From assembly GCA_030066905.1 (NCBI GenBank), contig JASJAR010000040.1, positions 1 to 63,691 on the forward strand: 63,691 nt of DNA, given 5' to 3'. The DNA is from Paracoccaceae bacterium. Lineage in GTDB: Bacteria > Pseudomonadota > Alphaproteobacteria > Rhodobacterales > Rhodobacteraceae. Shown piece after piece: positions 33,421 to 42,958 of the stretch. The notes beneath the pieces were generated by a model, which worked only from the letters and a program-made list of their open reading frames with translations, was not told the origin of the DNA and searched no databases. A program made the position numbers and the translations under genes. Numbering within the stretch: the first letter of the stretch is position 1; each line of letters begins with the position of its first letter.

Positions 33421-34116
33421 TCACACCGAAAGCCGCTTCCACAAGGCGTCCTCGCCCATGGCCTCGACGAATGCCCGATGGGCCTCCGCCTCGCTTTCCG
33501 AAATGCGCGGCGGCAGGGGAGCCGGCCGCAGCTTGGGCCCGGCGGTATCGGTCGGTTCTCCACCGCGCCCCCGCCGCTCAACCGGCGCCAGTCCGAAATC
33601 AGGCTGACGCCCGCCGATGAGTTCAAGATAGACTTCCGCGAGGATCTCGCTGTCGAGCAACGCGCCATGGAGCGTCCGGGCGGAGTTGTCGATCGCGAAG
33701 CGACGGCAGAGCGCATCGAGCGACGCCGGCGAGCCGGGAAACTTCTTGCGGGCGATCTCAAGCGTGTCCACCGCCCGGTCGTAGGGAATCGTCTCTAATC
33801 CAGCCCATTTGAGCTCAGCATTGAGAAATTTCATATCGAACGCGGCATTGTGGATGACGAGTTTCGCCTCGCCGATGAACTCCAGAAAAGCAGGCCCCAC
33901 GGCGGCGAAAACCGGCTTGTCGCGCAGAAAGTCGTCGCCGAGACCGTGGACGGCGAAAGCCTCTTCCGACATCGCCCGTTCGGGGTTGATGTATTCGTGG
34001 AACTGCCGGCCTGTCGGTACGTGACCGCTGAGTTCCACCGCTCCGATCTCGACGATCCTGTCCCCAGCGGCCGGGTCGAGCCCCGTGGTCTCGGTATCAA
34101 GAACGATCTCGCGCAT
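33421..34116 (-). CDS. dnaQ: DNA polymerase III epsilon subunit (proofreading exonuclease)
   Basis: DnaQ is the 3'-5' proofreading subunit of the replicative polymerase. The 231-residue protein has the Exo I motif [15 protein letters not shown] at the start, Exo [13 protein letters not shown] near residue 97, and Exo III with histidine and aspartate in [18 protein letters not shown] near 155. The tail, [20 protein letters not shown], would bind the polymerase subunit. The start at 34116 fits the family; upstream residues are from the coaE frame. It overlaps coaE by 20 bases and ends the leftward operon maf-aroE-coaE-dnaQ beside the origin. Confidence 0.96.
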   Translation of the reverse strand: MREIVLDTETTGLDPAAGDRIVEIGAVELSGHVPTGRQFHEYINPERAMSEEAFAVHGLGDDFLRDKPVFAAVGPAFLEFIGEAKLVIHNAAFDMKFLNAELKWAGLETIPYDRAVDTLEIARKKFPGSPASLDALCRRFAIDNSARTLHGALLDSEILAEVYLELIGGRQPDFGLAPVERRGRGGEPTDTAGPKLRPAPLPPRISESEAEAHRAFVEAMGEDALWKRLSV

Positions 34117-34705
34117 CCGCCTGCCTCTCCACTGCCTCGAGGATGTCTCGCACAGCTTGCCGGGCACCGTCCATGGTCAGCGTTTCGACGATGAAATCGG
34201 CTTTTTCGCGTTTCTCGGCATCGGGGACTTGGCGCGCCAGAATGCGCTCGAGCATTGCCTCCGTCATCGCTTCGCGTTCGAGAACCCGCGCCCGCTGGAC
34301 ATCCGGCGGGGCGGTCACCACGACAACCGCATCGACTTCCCTCTCTGCGCCGATTTCGAACAGCAGCGGGATGTCTACAAGCACGATCGGCGCCGTTGCC
34401 TCCGCGACGAAACGCGCCCGGTCCTCTCCGACAAGGGGGTGGACCACCGCTTCAATCTGCGACAATGCGCCATCCTCCTCGGCGATCCAGCTTTTCAACG
34501 CCTCCCGGCTCACCGCGCCATCGACAACCGCTTCGCGTCGCATCGCACCAATGGGCGGGACCGCCGCTCCCCCTTTCGCATAAAGCCGCGCGACCGCCTC
34601 GTCGGCATCCCAGACCGGCACGCCCTCCTCACGGAACATATCGGCAGTCGTCGATTTTCCCATTCCAATGGAACCGGTGAGGCCCAGTACGAACGGTCTC
34701 GTCAT
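34097..34705 (-). CDS. coaE: Dephospho-CoA kinase
   Basis: CoaE makes the last step of coenzyme A synthesis, adding a phosphate to the ribose 3'-OH of dephospho-CoA. The 202-residue protein starts [20 protein letters not shown], with the P-loop at residues 10-18, and has [10 protein letters not shown], the [12 protein letters not shown] block and DIPLLFE, all standard. The ATG at 34705 is embedded in the last codons of aroE (four-base overlap); a much longer open frame is an artefact. It is part of maf-aroE-coaE-dnaQ. Confidence 0.96.
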   Translation of the reverse strand: MTRPFVLGLTGSIGMGKSTTADMFREEGVPVWDADEAVARLYAKGGAAVPPIGAMRREAVVDGAVSREALKSWIAEEDGALSQIEAVVHPLVGEDRARFVAEATAPIVLVDIPLLFEIGAEREVDAVVVVTAPPDVQRARVLEREAMTEAMLERILARQVPDAEKREKADFIVETLTMDGARQAVRDILEAVERQADARDRS

Positions 34706-35538
34706 GGTCCGAGCACCGCAGCCCGCACACCTTCGTCGACCTCGGGGCGAATTCCGAACCAACGCTCGAACGCGGGAACCGCCTGATGGAGAAGCATCCC
34801 CAAACCGTCCACCGTCGTGCAGCCGATCCGTTCGGCGGTTTCGAGAAGCGGCGTCTTCAGCGGCACATAGACAAGGTCGGTCACCACAGCCTTCGGAGAG
34901 AGCCCATCGAGCGGAACCCGAAATGGCGGCTTTCCCGTCATCCCCAGCGAGCTTGCATTGACTACCGTCGCAGCACCGTCGATCGCGTTCCCAGCGGCCA
35001 CCCAGTCGAAAACCGTGACCCGCGAGCCGAACTCGGTCCGGAGCGCGTCGGCCCGCCCGCGCGTACGATTTGCAAGGCGAACCTCCGACACACCGCAATC
35101 GAGGAGCGACGCGATCACCGCCCGTGCTGCGCCACCTGCACCGATAACCGCCGCCGGTCCGGCTTTTGGATTCCAGTCCGGAGCGCCCTGCCGGAGATTT
35201 TCGATGAACCCGTAACCGTCTGTGTTATCCGCGTGAACCTTGCCGTCCCTGCGAAAGATGATCGTGTTCGCCGCACCCATCAATGCAGCGCGGTCGGTCA
35301 CGAGGTCCGCCAGCTCCAGAACCCGCTCCTTGTGGGGGATCGTCACGTTTACACCGACAAAGCCCTGTTTCGGCAGTGATTTGAACACCTCCGCAAGGTC
35401 GTCTGCGGCGATGTCCATTGGGATGTAGAAACCTCGTATACCGTATTTCCTGAGCCAGTACCGGTGCAGGACGGGGGATCTCGAATGCGCCACCGGCGAT
35501 CCCACAACGGCAGCCAGCGGAATCCGGTTTTCGCTCAC
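34702..35538 (-). CDS. aroE: Shikimate dehydrogenase
   Basis: AroE reduces 3-dehydroshikimate to shikimate with NADPH in aromatic amino-acid synthesis. The 278-residue protein carries [19 protein letters not shown] (substrate serines), the catalytic Lys-Asp pair in [15 protein letters not shown] and [10 protein letters not shown], the NADP loop [15 protein letters not shown], and the [12 protein letters not shown] basic loop. It overlaps maf at its start by four bases (ATGA) and coaE at its end, so the four-gene run is surely one operon. Confidence 0.97.
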   Translation of the reverse strand: MSENRIPLAAVVGSPVAHSRSPVLHRYWLRKYGIRGFYIPMDIAADDLAEVFKSLPKQGFVGVNVTIPHKERVLELADLVTDRAALMGAANTIIFRRDGKVHADNTDGYGFIENLRQGAPDWNPKAGPAAVIGAGGAARAVIASLLDCGVSEVRLANRTRGRADALRTEFGSRVTVFDWVAAGNAIDGAATVVNASSLGMTGKPPFRVPLDGLSPKAVVTDLVYVPLKTPLLETAERIGCTTVDGLGMLLHQAVPAFERWFGIRPEVDEGVRAAVLGP

Positions 35539-36128
35539 GCCCGCACCTCCCCTTTGAGAATAAGCCAGGATAAGAGGTCGAGAAGCGGCAGGCCGAGGAC
35601 CGTGAAGTAATCCCCCTGTACCTGGGTAAAGAGCCGCGCACCCTCCGCTTCGAGTTTGTAGCTTCCCACCGAGCTGGCGACATCGGGCCAGTTCCGGTCG
35701 AGATATTCTTCGATGTAGCCGTCCGACAGCGCGCGCATTCTGAGCCGAACAAGCCCCACATGGCGCCAGACGGGTTCGGCGTCTTCATAGGCCACCGCCG
35801 CAGACATTAGTGTATGCCCGCCGCCCGAAAGCGTCCGGAGCTGGTCCGCCGCTGCTTCCCTTGATGACGGTTTCGATAGCAATGCGCCCTTATGCTCAAG
35901 CACCTGGTCGCACCCGATGACGATGGCGTCGGGCCGCCGCCCGGCCACCTTCTTGGCCTTCGCCTCCGCAAGCGCGTCGGCAATGTCGCGCGGAGAAGCG
36001 CCGTCGGCGATCATGGCGTCCCGCAACGCAGCCTCATCCACCCTCGGCCGCTCAACCTCGAAGGCGACACCTGCCGCTGCCAGCATCGCCCGGCGGCTGT
36101 CGGAGCCCGATGCCAAAACGAGAGTCAT
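35535..36128 (-). CDS. maf: Maf family nucleotide pyrophosphatase
   Basis: Maf enzymes hydrolyse nucleoside triphosphates, in particular damaged or modified ones, to monophosphates. The 197-residue protein opens with [19 protein letters not shown] and shows [26 protein letters not shown] (catalytic aspartate in CDQ) and [20 protein letters not shown]. The sequence is nearer the 7-methyl-GTP subtype than to dTTP-type Maf, but this is uncertain. The start is ATG at 36128; an upstream extension is not conserved. It is the first gene left of the origin region, transcribed away from it. Confidence 0.92.
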   Translation of the reverse strand: MTLVLASGSDSRRAMLAAAGVAFEVERPRVDEAALRDAMIADGASPRDIADALAEAKAKKVAGRRPDAIVIGCDQVLEHKGALLSKPSSREAAADQLRTLSGGGHTLMSAAVAYEDAEPVWRHVGLVRLRMRALSDGYIEEYLDRNWPDVASSVGSYKLEAEGARLFTQVQGDYFTVLGLPLLDLLSWLILKGEVRA

Positions 36129-36520
36129 CGGTAAAACCCTGGGGATAATCGCGGGACCGCGGCGGGCCAAAACGTGGACATCGGCCCCCCTCGCCGCTGC
36201 ACCCTTGAGACATCCCTCCGTCTAGGAAGTTGCGCGAGAGCTGTCCACCGTGGATCGACTTTCCCACAGCAGATCGTACCGGGCAGTTCCAAACAGAACC
36301 GCTTTTCTTCTCCACAGAGATATTAATAGTACTAGGTTTATAACTATATGAAAAATATAGGATGTTTGCGGTCACGGTTTTCCCGTCGCTTGTCCATCCC
36401 GTTTTCCCGCCGTTATCCATCGGTGGGTCGTTCTGAGGGTAAAGGAGGTATCCCCATCATCCCCAGCCCCAACAGACTCCAAATCTTTCTCTTAAAGATA
36501 TGTTAAGATAAGGGAGGACC
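36129..36520. other. oriC: Probable chromosomal replication origin (oriC) region
   Basis: The 392-base gap between maf and hemJ contains no gene. It has several variants of the DnaA box TTATCCACA: TTTCCCACA (36260-36268), TTCTCCACA (36308-36316, eight of nine), TTGTCCATC (36390-36398) and TTATCCATC (36413-36421), plus weaker ones at 36241 and on the minus strand at 36249-36257. An AT-rich tract (about 36316-36360, TATTAATAGTACTAGG and on) could be the unwinding element. Genes on both sides run away from it, and parA, parB and two parS sites lie 3-8 kb to the right. This is the usual origin neighbourhood in Rhodobacterales. Confidence 0.75.
36492..36506. promoter_or_regulatory. Exact CtrA box TTAA-N7-TTAA before hemJ
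   Basis: TTAAAGATATGTTAA is an exact CtrA site, 14 bases upstream of the hemJ ATG at the edge of the origin region. The 3' half-site borders the ribosome site GGGAGG, so CtrA bound here would block hemJ expression or sit across the origin edge. Confidence 0.65.
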
Positions 36521-36973
36521 ATGTCCGACCTCCTTGCCACATTGTACCCCTGGACAAAGAGCCTGCATGTGATCTCGGTGATCGCGTGGATGGCGGGGCT
36601 GTTCTACCTTCCCCGACTATATGTCTACCATACTGAACGCGTAGGGTCTGGCAACGAAACCGACAGGCTTTTCCAGACGATGGAGATGAAGCTGCTCCGG
36701 GTCATCATGAACCCGGCGATGATAGCGACCTGGGCGTTCGGCCTCCTCCTCGCCGCGACCCCCGGCGTTGTCGACTGGGGCGCGGTCTGGCCTTGGACAA
36801 AACTCGCCGCGATTTTGGCCATGACATGGTTTCACATGTGGCTCGCGTCACGGCGCAAGGAATTCGCCGTCGGCGCCAATACCCGCAACGGGCGGACGTT
36901 CCGGCTGATGAACGAGGTCCCCACGCTTCTGATGATCGTCATCGTCATCTCGGTCATCGTTCGCCCCATCTGA
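36521..36973 (+). CDS. hemJ: Protoporphyrinogen IX oxidase HemJ
   Basis: HemJ oxidises protoporphyrinogen IX to protoporphyrin IX in bacteria lacking HemG or HemY-type oxidases. The 150-residue protein has four membrane helices and the conserved histidine and arginine residues of the family: LYPWTKSLHVISVIAWMAGL (His16), FYLPRLYVYH and LAAILAMTWFHMWLASR. The start follows GGGAGG. The hemJ-rho pair to the right of the origin is normal for the order. It provides the heme step missing from the hemD-hemY cluster at 771-4242. Confidence 0.95.
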   Translation: MSDLLATLYPWTKSLHVISVIAWMAGLFYLPRLYVYHTERVGSGNETDRLFQTMEMKLLRVIMNPAMIATWAFGLLLAATPGVVDWGAVWPWTKLAAILAMTWFHMWLASRRKEFAVGANTRNGRTFRLMNEVPTLLMIVIVISVIVRPI

Positions 36974-36994
36974 CCCGGCGCAAGCGTCCGGGAA

Positions 36995-37023
36995 TTGACA
37001 GACAGGCCAAAGCCCCCTATGTC
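36995..37023 (+). promoter_or_regulatory. Sigma-70 promoter upstream of rho
   Basis: TTGACA (36995-37000) and TATGTC (37018-37023) are 17 bases apart, giving a long leader of about 70 bases before rho. A CCGGTC/GACCGG hairpin (37031-37046) in that leader could take part in autoregulation, as rho often controls its own leader. Confidence 0.6.
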
Positions 37024-37100
37024 GCCCGCGCCGGTCGTCCGACCGGACGTTTCCCTTTGAAGACATATACAGCATCCCCTTTCGGGGTGCGGAGACCTCC

Positions 37101-38372
37101 ATGAGCGTAGACCGCCTGAACCTCGGCGACCTGAAGTCGCAAAGCCCCAAAGACCTTCTCTCCCTGGCCGAAGAACTTGAGATCGAGAACGCCTCGACCA
37201 TGCGCAAGGGCGAGATGATGTTCTCGATCCTCAAGGAACGCGCCGAGGAAGACTGGGTGATCGGCGGCGACGGCGTCCTGGAAGTTCTCCAGGACGGGTT
37301 CGGTTTCCTGCGTTCCCCCGAGGCGAATTACCTTCCCGGCCCGGACGATATCTATGTCTCGCCGGACATGATCCGCCAGTATTCGCTGCGCACCGGCGAT
37401 ACGGTCGAAGGGGTGATCCGCGGACCGGCGGATAACGAACGCTATTTCGCGCTCACCAAGGTCGAGGCGATCAACTTCGAGGAACCCGAGCGCGCCCGCC
37501 ACAAGGTCAGTTTCGACAACCTCACCCCGCTCTATCCCGACGAGCGGCTGAAGATGGAGATCGAGGACCCGACGATCAAGGACAAATCGGCCCGGGTGAT
37601 CGACCTCGTGGCGCCCATCGGCAAGGGTCAGCGTTGCCTCATCGTCGCTCCGCCGCGCACGGGCAAGACGGTGATCCTCCAGAACATCGCCCATTCCATC
37701 GAGACCAACCATCCCGAGTGTTATCTCATCGTGCTTCTCATCGACGAGCGGCCCGAGGAGGTCACGGACATGCAACGCTCGGTGAAGGGTGAGGTGGTCT
37801 CCTCGACGTTCGACGAACCGGCCACGCGGCACGTTGCGGTCTCCGATATGGTTATCGAAAAGGCCAAGCGCCTCGTCGAGCACAAGCGCGATGTCGTGAT
37901 CCTCCTCGATTCGATTACCCGCCTTGGCCGCGCCTTCAACACGGTCGTTCCCTCGTCCGGGAAGGTGCTCACTGGCGGTGTCGATGCCAACGCGCTTCAG
38001 CGCCCGAAGCGGTTCTTCGGGGCGGCGCGGAATATCGAAGAAGGCGGCTCGCTCACCATCATCGCGACGGCGCTGATCGATACGGGGTCGCGAATGGATG
38101 AGGTGATTTTCGAAGAGTTCAAGGGCACAGGCAACTCCGAAATCGTTCTCGACAGGAAGGTCGCCGACAAGCGGGTTTACCCGGCAATGGACATTCTCAA
38201 ATCGGGAACGCGGAAAGAGGACCTTCTGGTCGACAAGGCCGATCTCGCCAAGACCTTCGTGCTCCGGCGCATCCTCAACCCGATGGGGACGACCGATGCC
38301 ATCGAGTTTCTGCTCGGCAAGCTCAAGCAGACCAAGACGAATTCCGACTTCTTCGATTCGATGAACACCTAA
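37101..38372 (+). CDS. rho: Transcription termination factor Rho
   Basis: Rho is the hexameric RNA helicase that ends transcription at rut sites. The 423-residue protein has the N-terminal helix domain ([20 protein letters not shown]), the RNA-binding OSB fold ([20 protein letters not shown]), Walker [16 protein letters not shown] near residue 180, Walker B with [14 protein letters not shown], and the Q/R loops ([20 protein letters not shown]). It is complete and typical. It follows hemJ on the leading strand, before mnmE. Confidence 0.97.
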   Translation: MSVDRLNLGDLKSQSPKDLLSLAEELEIENASTMRKGEMMFSILKERAEEDWVIGGDGVLEVLQDGFGFLRSPEANYLPGPDDIYVSPDMIRQYSLRTGDTVEGVIRGPADNERYFALTKVEAINFEEPERARHKVSFDNLTPLYPDERLKMEIEDPTIKDKSARVIDLVAPIGKGQRCLIVAPPRTGKTVILQNIAHSIETNHPECYLIVLLIDERPEEVTDMQRSVKGEVVSSTFDEPATRHVAVSDMVIEKAKRLVEHKRDVVILLDSITRLGRAFNTVVPSSGKVLTGGVDANALQRPKRFFGAARNIEEGGSLTIIATALIDTGSRMDEVIFEEFKGTGNSEIVLDRKVADKRVYPAMDILKSGTRKEDLLVDKADLAKTFVLRRILNPMGTTDAIEFLLGKLKQTKTNSDFFDSMNT

Positions 38373-38393
38373 CCCGTTGTAAATTAATAGGAA

Positions 38394-39680
38394 ATGGATA
38401 CCGTCTTTGCGATGTCCACGGCTCCCGGTAAGGCCGGGGTCGCGGTCCTGAGGCTATCGGGGCCCGCCGCCCATGAGATCACAGAGGGTTATGCGGGCAC
38501 CCTCCCGCCGCCCCGGGAACTGCGCCTGCGGCGGTTGCACCTGCCCTGCGGCGGGCTCCTCGACGAAGCGCTCGTGGTGGTCTTCGATGCGGGCCAGAGC
38601 TTTACCGGCGAGCCGGTTGCCGAATGGCATCTCCATGGCAGCATCGCCGTCCAGCGGAAGGCCCTGGCGGCCCTCGGCGCGGAGCCCGGCCTTCGGCCGG
38701 CCGAGGCGGGCGAATTCACCCGGCGGGCTCTTCAGAACGAAAGGCTCGATCTCGTCGGGGTCGAGGGGTTGGCCGACCTCATCGACGCCGAGACCGAGGT
38801 GCAACATCGACGTGCTCTTGCCGCGCTTGGCGGCCAGGTGTCAAAGAAGATCGGCGACTGGCGGGCCGACCTCGTCCGGGCCGCGGCGCTCGTCGAGGCA
38901 ACGATCGATTTTGCCGATGAAGACATCCCCGAGGATGTGTTCGGCGAGGTCTCAAGCCTCCTCGGGCGAACGAAGACGTCGTTGACAGAAGAACTGGCCG
39001 GGTCGCCAGCGGCAGAGCGACTGCGACAGGGTTTCGAGGTCGCCATTGTCGGCGCTCCGAATGTCGGGAAGTCGACGCTTCTGAACAGGCTAGCCGGACG
39101 CGACGCAGCAATCACCTCCGATGTCGCGGGGACCACGCGCGACGTCATCGAGGTGCGCATGGAGATCGCCGGACTGCCGGTGACGCTGCTCGATACGGCG
39201 GGTTTGCGGGAAACCGACGATCCCATAGAAACAATCGGGGTTGATCGCGCGCGCTCCCGGGCGGCAACGGCGGACATCCGCGTGGTCCTCCTCGGTCCCG
39301 GCGACGGGCGTCCGGCCGAGGCCCTTGAAGACGATATCGTCCTGACGGCGAAATCCGACACTGCGACGTCCTTGAGCGAGGGTGTGTCGGGTCTCACCGG
39401 TGCGGGCGTCGATGCACTTGTTGCCGAGCTGGGCCACCGCCTTCAGGGCCGTACCCAATCGGCAGGAATTTTCGACCGGGAGCGCCACCGTATCGCGGCG
39501 CGGGATGCGCTTGAGGCTTTGGACCGGGCGGAAGTTCATGTAGAGGAAGGTCCGCACAGCGCCGAACTTGCCGCAGAAGAGCTGCGTGCGGCTGCGCGTG
39601 CACTGGAAGGGCTCTTGGGTCAGGTGGGCGTAGAAGATTTGCTCCACGAGATCTTCTCGAGCTTTTGCATCGGCAAATAG
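38394..39680 (+). CDS. mnmE: tRNA modification GTPase MnmE (TrmE)
   Basis: MnmE works with MnmG to install the cmnm5/nm5 group at U34 of tRNAs. The 428-residue protein has the N-terminal folate-binding domain ([20 protein letters not shown]), the helical domain ([20 protein letters not shown]) and the GTPase domain with [29 protein letters not shown] and [10 protein letters not shown]. It ends with the essential FCIGK. Its upstream segment (TTGTAAATTAATAGG) is short and AT-rich. The partner gene mnmG starts next to the stop. Confidence 0.97.
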   Translation: MDTVFAMSTAPGKAGVAVLRLSGPAAHEITEGYAGTLPPPRELRLRRLHLPCGGLLDEALVVVFDAGQSFTGEPVAEWHLHGSIAVQRKALAALGAEPGLRPAEAGEFTRRALQNERLDLVGVEGLADLIDAETEVQHRRALAALGGQVSKKIGDWRADLVRAAALVEATIDFADEDIPEDVFGEVSSLLGRTKTSLTEELAGSPAAERLRQGFEVAIVGAPNVGKSTLLNRLAGRDAAITSDVAGTTRDVIEVRMEIAGLPVTLLDTAGLRETDDPIETIGVDRARSRAATADIRVVLLGPGDGRPAEALEDDIVLTAKSDTATSLSEGVSGLTGAGVDALVAELGHRLQGRTQSAGIFDRERHRIAARDALEALDRAEVHVEEGPHSAELAAEELRAAARALEGLLGQVGVEDLLHEIFSSFCIGK

Positions 39681-39681
39681 G

Positions 39682-41553
39682 GTGTTTCACGTGAAACGGG
39701 ATTTCGATGTCATTGTTGTCGGCGGAGGCCATGCGGGGACGGATGCGGCCCATGCGGCGGCGCGGGCCGGCGCCTCCGTCGCGCTTGTCACCCTGCGGCG
39801 GGAGACGATTGGGGTGATGTCCTGCAACCCTGCCATCGGGGGGCTCGGCAAAGGGCATCTCGTGCGGGAGATTGACGCGCTCGATGGTGTCATGGGCCGA
39901 GCGGCGGACGCTGCGGGCATTCAGTTTCGCCTCCTGAACCGCCGGAAAGGTCCGGCCGTGCAGGGGCCAAGGGCGCAGGCGGACCGCGCCGCCTACATGC
40001 TGGCTGTGCAAAACGCGCTCGTCGAGCGGCCCGGTCTTTCCGTGATCGAGGGAGAAGCGACCGATTTTCTGATGGATGGCGCGCGCGTTGTCGGGCTGTC
40101 GCTCGGGGACGGAAGCGAGATTCGCGCTGCTGCGACGGTTCTGACCACGGGAACCTTTCTGCGCGGTGTGATTCATATCGGTGACGTATCCCGCCCCGGC
40201 GGGCGGGTCGGTGACAAGCCTTCGGTGCGACTTGCCGAAAGGATCGACAGTTTCGGCCTTGCATTGGGGCGTTTGAAGACGGGAACGCCACCGCGTATCG
40301 ACGGGAAGACCATTGACTGGTCGGCGGTTGAGATGCAGCCGGGCGACGCCGACCCGACGCTTTTCTCCTTCCTGAGCAAGGCCCCGACGCTGCGTCAGGT
40401 CGCTTGCGGGATTACCCATACCAACGAGCGGACGCATGACATCATCCGAGGCAATCTTGGGCGCTCGGCGATGTATGGCGGGCATATCGACGGTGTGGGT
40501 CCGCGCTATTGCCCATCGATCGAGGATAAGATCGTTCGGTTTGCGGACAAATCCTCGCACCAGATTTTCTTGGAGCCGGAAGGGCTCGGGACCGATACGG
40601 TTTACCCCAACGGGATCTCCACATCGCTGCCGGCAGATGTGCAGGAAGATTACGTCCGCTCGATCCGAGGGTTGGCGGCAGCCCGTATCGAACAGCCAGG
40701 CTATGCCATCGAGTACGATTTCGTTGACCCACGTGCATTGCGGCGCACTTTGGAGCTTCGCGAGGTGCCGGGCCTCTATTTCGCGGGCCAGATCAATGGC
40801 ACGACCGGGTACGAGGAGGCTGCGGCGCAGGGGCTCGTCGCGGGGCTCAACGCCGCCCGGGCGGCGCTCGGTAAGGAGCCTGCGACATTCGACCGACGCT
40901 CATCCTATATCGGTGTGATGATCGATGATCTTGTCACGCGGGGCGTAACCGAACCTTACCGGATGTTTACATCGCGCGCGGAGTTTCGCCTTTCGTTGAG
41001 GGCAGATAATGCTGACCAACGCCTTACACCTTTCGGAGTGGCCCTGGGCATTGTCGGCGAAGACCGGTGCCGGGCATTCGAAGCAAAGGCGCGGGACCTC
41101 GCCGCTGCACGGGCCAATCTCGAGGCGCTGACCCTGACACCACGTGAACTGAGGGCTGCGGGGATCGACGTTGCTGCGGACGGCGGGCGGCGAAGCGGTT
41201 TCGATCTGTTGAGCTTTCCGCAGATCGATTACGCCATGTTGGCATCCATCGCGCCGGGGTTGGACGTTCATGCACCGGATGTCCGGGAGCAAATCTCTCG
41301 CGATGCGCTTTATGCCCGCTACCTCGAGCGTCAGGAGCGCGACGCTGCGGCAATTGCCCGGGATGAGGCTGAAGCGATACCGGACCATTTCGATTATGCG
41401 GGGCTAAAGGGTTTGTCGAACGAACTTCGCGACAAGCTGGAACGGGCCCGTCCGGAAACCCTCGGCCAGGCGGCGCGGGTCGAGGGAATGACGCCGGCGG
41501 CACTCACTTTGCTTCTCGCGCGGCTTCGGCGGGCGCGCCGAAAGCTTGCCTGA
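39682..41553 (+). CDS. mnmG: tRNA U34 carboxymethylaminomethyl-modifying enzyme MnmG (GidA)
   Basis: MnmG is the FAD enzyme that, with MnmE, modifies the wobble uridine. The 623-residue protein has [19 protein letters not shown] (FAD loop), the [19 protein letters not shown] segment, two glycine-rich NAD/FAD motifs and the C-terminal [20 protein letters not shown] region. The start is GTG at 39682, one base after mnmE; a second GTG at 39691 is an alternative. The first codons overlap a parS site, so the reading MFHVK... reflects that DNA site. No good ribosome site is seen, suggesting coupling to mnmE. Confidence 0.97.
   Translation: MFHVKRDFDVIVVGGGHAGTDAAHAAARAGASVALVTLRRETIGVMSCNPAIGGLGKGHLVREIDALDGVMGRAADAAGIQFRLLNRRKGPAVQGPRAQADRAAYMLAVQNALVERPGLSVIEGEATDFLMDGARVVGLSLGDGSEIRAAATVLTTGTFLRGVIHIGDVSRPGGRVGDKPSVRLAERIDSFGLALGRLKTGTPPRIDGKTIDWSAVEMQPGDADPTLFSFLSKAPTLRQVACGITHTNERTHDIIRGNLGRSAMYGGHIDGVGPRYCPSIEDKIVRFADKSSHQIFLEPEGLGTDTVYPNGISTSLPADVQEDYVRSIRGLAAARIEQPGYAIEYDFVDPRALRRTLELREVPGLYFAGQINGTTGYEEAAAQGLVAGLNAARAALGKEPATFDRRSSYIGVMIDDLVTRGVTEPYRMFTSRAEFRLSLRADNADQRLTPFGVALGIVGEDRCRAFEAKARDLAAARANLEALTLTPRELRAAGIDVAADGGRRSGFDLLSFPQIDYAMLASIAPGLDVHAPDVREQISRDALYARYLERQERDAAAIARDEAEAIPDHFDYAGLKGLSNELRDKLERARPETLGQAARVEGMTPAALTLLLARLRRARRKLA
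39683..39698. promoter_or_regulatory. parS site 1, inside the start of mnmG
   Basis: TGTTTCACGTGAAACG matches the ParB binding consensus TGTTTCACGTGAAACA at 15 of 16 positions. It spans the first codons of mnmG. Confidence 0.92.
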
Positions 41554-41555
41554 GC

Positions 41556-42149
41556 GTGGATGTTTCACGTGAAACAGAAACCCGGCTTCGCGCCTATCTC
41601 GAGCTTCTGGCGCGCTGGACGGAGCGGATCAACCTCGTCTCCCGGGCGTCCCTCGCCGATGGATGGCGCAGGCACATCCTCGACAGCGCCCAGCTTCTGC
41701 GCCTCGCCCCCACCGGCTGGCGCCATTGGGCGGATCTTGGGAGTGGCGGCGGTCTTCCAGGGGTCGTAATTGCGATCATGGCTGAAGACCTGCCTCAGGC
41801 AGGGCGCGTGACGCTCGTCGAAAGTGATGCCCGGAAAGCGGCCTTCCTGCGCGCTGTCCTCCGGGAAGTCGGGGTGGACGCAAAGGTGGTCAATGAGCGC
41901 ATCGAGAGCGCGATCCCGCTCAAGGCTGATGTGGTTTCCGCCCGGGCACTCGCGCCGCTCCCAGTTCTTCTGACCCTCGCCGCACCGCATCTGGCCCCCG
42001 GTGGTCTGGGCCTGTTTCCGAAGGGCAAGAATGTCGATACGGAGATCCGGGAGGCGCTTGATCGCTGGTCGTTCGCCTGCGACAAGGTACCAAGCGAGAC
42101 GGATCGCGACGCGGCGATCCTGAAGATTGGAGATCTCAAACGTGCCTGA
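41556..42149 (+). CDS. rsmG: 16S rRNA (guanine-527-N7) methyltransferase RsmG
   Basis: RsmG (GidB) methylates G527 of 16S rRNA with SAM. The 197-residue protein has the SAM-binding motif [17 protein letters not shown] and [19 protein letters not shown], with [18 protein letters not shown] further on. The start GTG at 41556 comes just after mnmG. The N-terminus [10 protein letters not shown] is encoded by the second parS site, so the first few residues follow the DNA element. It overlaps parA at its end and belongs to the mnmE-mnmG-rsmG-parA-parB cluster. Confidence 0.97.
   Translation: MDVSRETETRLRAYLELLARWTERINLVSRASLADGWRRHILDSAQLLRLAPTGWRHWADLGSGGGLPGVVIAIMAEDLPQAGRVTLVESDARKAAFLRAVLREVGVDAKVVNERIESAIPLKADVVSARALAPLPVLLTLAAPHLAPGGLGLFPKGKNVDTEIREALDRWSFACDKVPSETDRDAAILKIGDLKRA
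41561..41576. promoter_or_regulatory. parS site 2 (perfect), inside the start of rsmG
   Basis: TGTTTCACGTGAAACA is an exact 16-base parS site, covering codons 3-7 of rsmG. It lies 1.9 kb from the first site, about 0.6 kb before parA. Confidence 0.97.
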
Positions 42150-42936
42150 CCCGCAAACGCGCAAACCCGCGAGAATCGTCGCGATTGCAAATCAAAAGGG
42201 TGGGGTGGGGAAGACGACGACAGCCATCAACCTAGGCGCGGCGCTGGCTGAAGAGGGGCTGAACGTGCTTCTCGTCGATATCGATCCGCAGGGAAATGCC
42301 TCGACCGGCCTCGGCGTCGGCCCCAAGGATCGAGGGCTGACCACCTACGACCTTCTTCTCGACGACGCACCGGTCGAGAAGGTGGTACGTCCGACGGCGG
42401 TGGAGGGGTTGCTGCTCGCTCCGGCCACGACCGACCTCAGCTCGGCAGACATCGAGATGGTCGAGAATGAGCGGCGGAGCTTCATGCTGCGCAGCGCCTT
42501 GCGTTCGCCGGCCTTGGACCGGTTCAGCCTTGATTACATCCTCATCGATTGCCCGCCATCGCTTTCGATGCTGACGATCAATGCGATGGTCGCCGCCGAC
42601 TCAGTGCTGGTCCCTCTCCAGAGCGAATTCTTCGCGCTGGAAGGCCTATCGCAGTTGATGCTCACGGTTCGCCAGGTGCGCGCCACCGCCAATCCCGATC
42701 TCCGGATCGAAGGGGTTGTCCTGACGATGTTCGACGGCCGGAACCGCCTCAGCCTGATGGTGGAGAAAGACGCCCGCGAGACGCTTGGCGAATTGGTGTT
42801 CAGGACCAAGGTGCCGCGAAATGTTCGGGTGAGCGAAGCCCCGTCCTTTGCGATGCCCGTGGTTGAATACGACCCGATGTCGAAAGGCAGCATAGCCTAT
42901 CGCGCATTGGCACAAGAAATGGTATATCGCGTTTAG
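42142..42936 (+). CDS. parA: Chromosome partitioning ATPase ParA (Soj)
   Basis: ParA is the Walker-type ATPase that moves ParB-parS complexes along the nucleoid. The 264-residue protein carries the deviant Walker [15 protein letters not shown] near residue 20, the [17 protein letters not shown] block, and [18 protein letters not shown]. The start GTG at 42142 overlaps the rsmG stop by eight bases, with GGAG upstream. parB follows after 22 bases. Confidence 0.97.
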   Translation: MPDPQTRKPARIVAIANQKGGVGKTTTAINLGAALAEEGLNVLLVDIDPQGNASTGLGVGPKDRGLTTYDLLLDDAPVEKVVRPTAVEGLLLAPATTDLSSADIEMVENERRSFMLRSALRSPALDRFSLDYILIDCPPSLSMLTINAMVAADSVLVPLQSEFFALEGLSQLMLTVRQVRATANPDLRIEGVVLTMFDGRNRLSLMVEKDARETLGELVFRTKVPRNVRVSEAPSFAMPVVEYDPMSKGSIAYRALAQEMVYRV

Positions 42937-42958
42937 ATGACCGCTAGATGAGGTAGAA

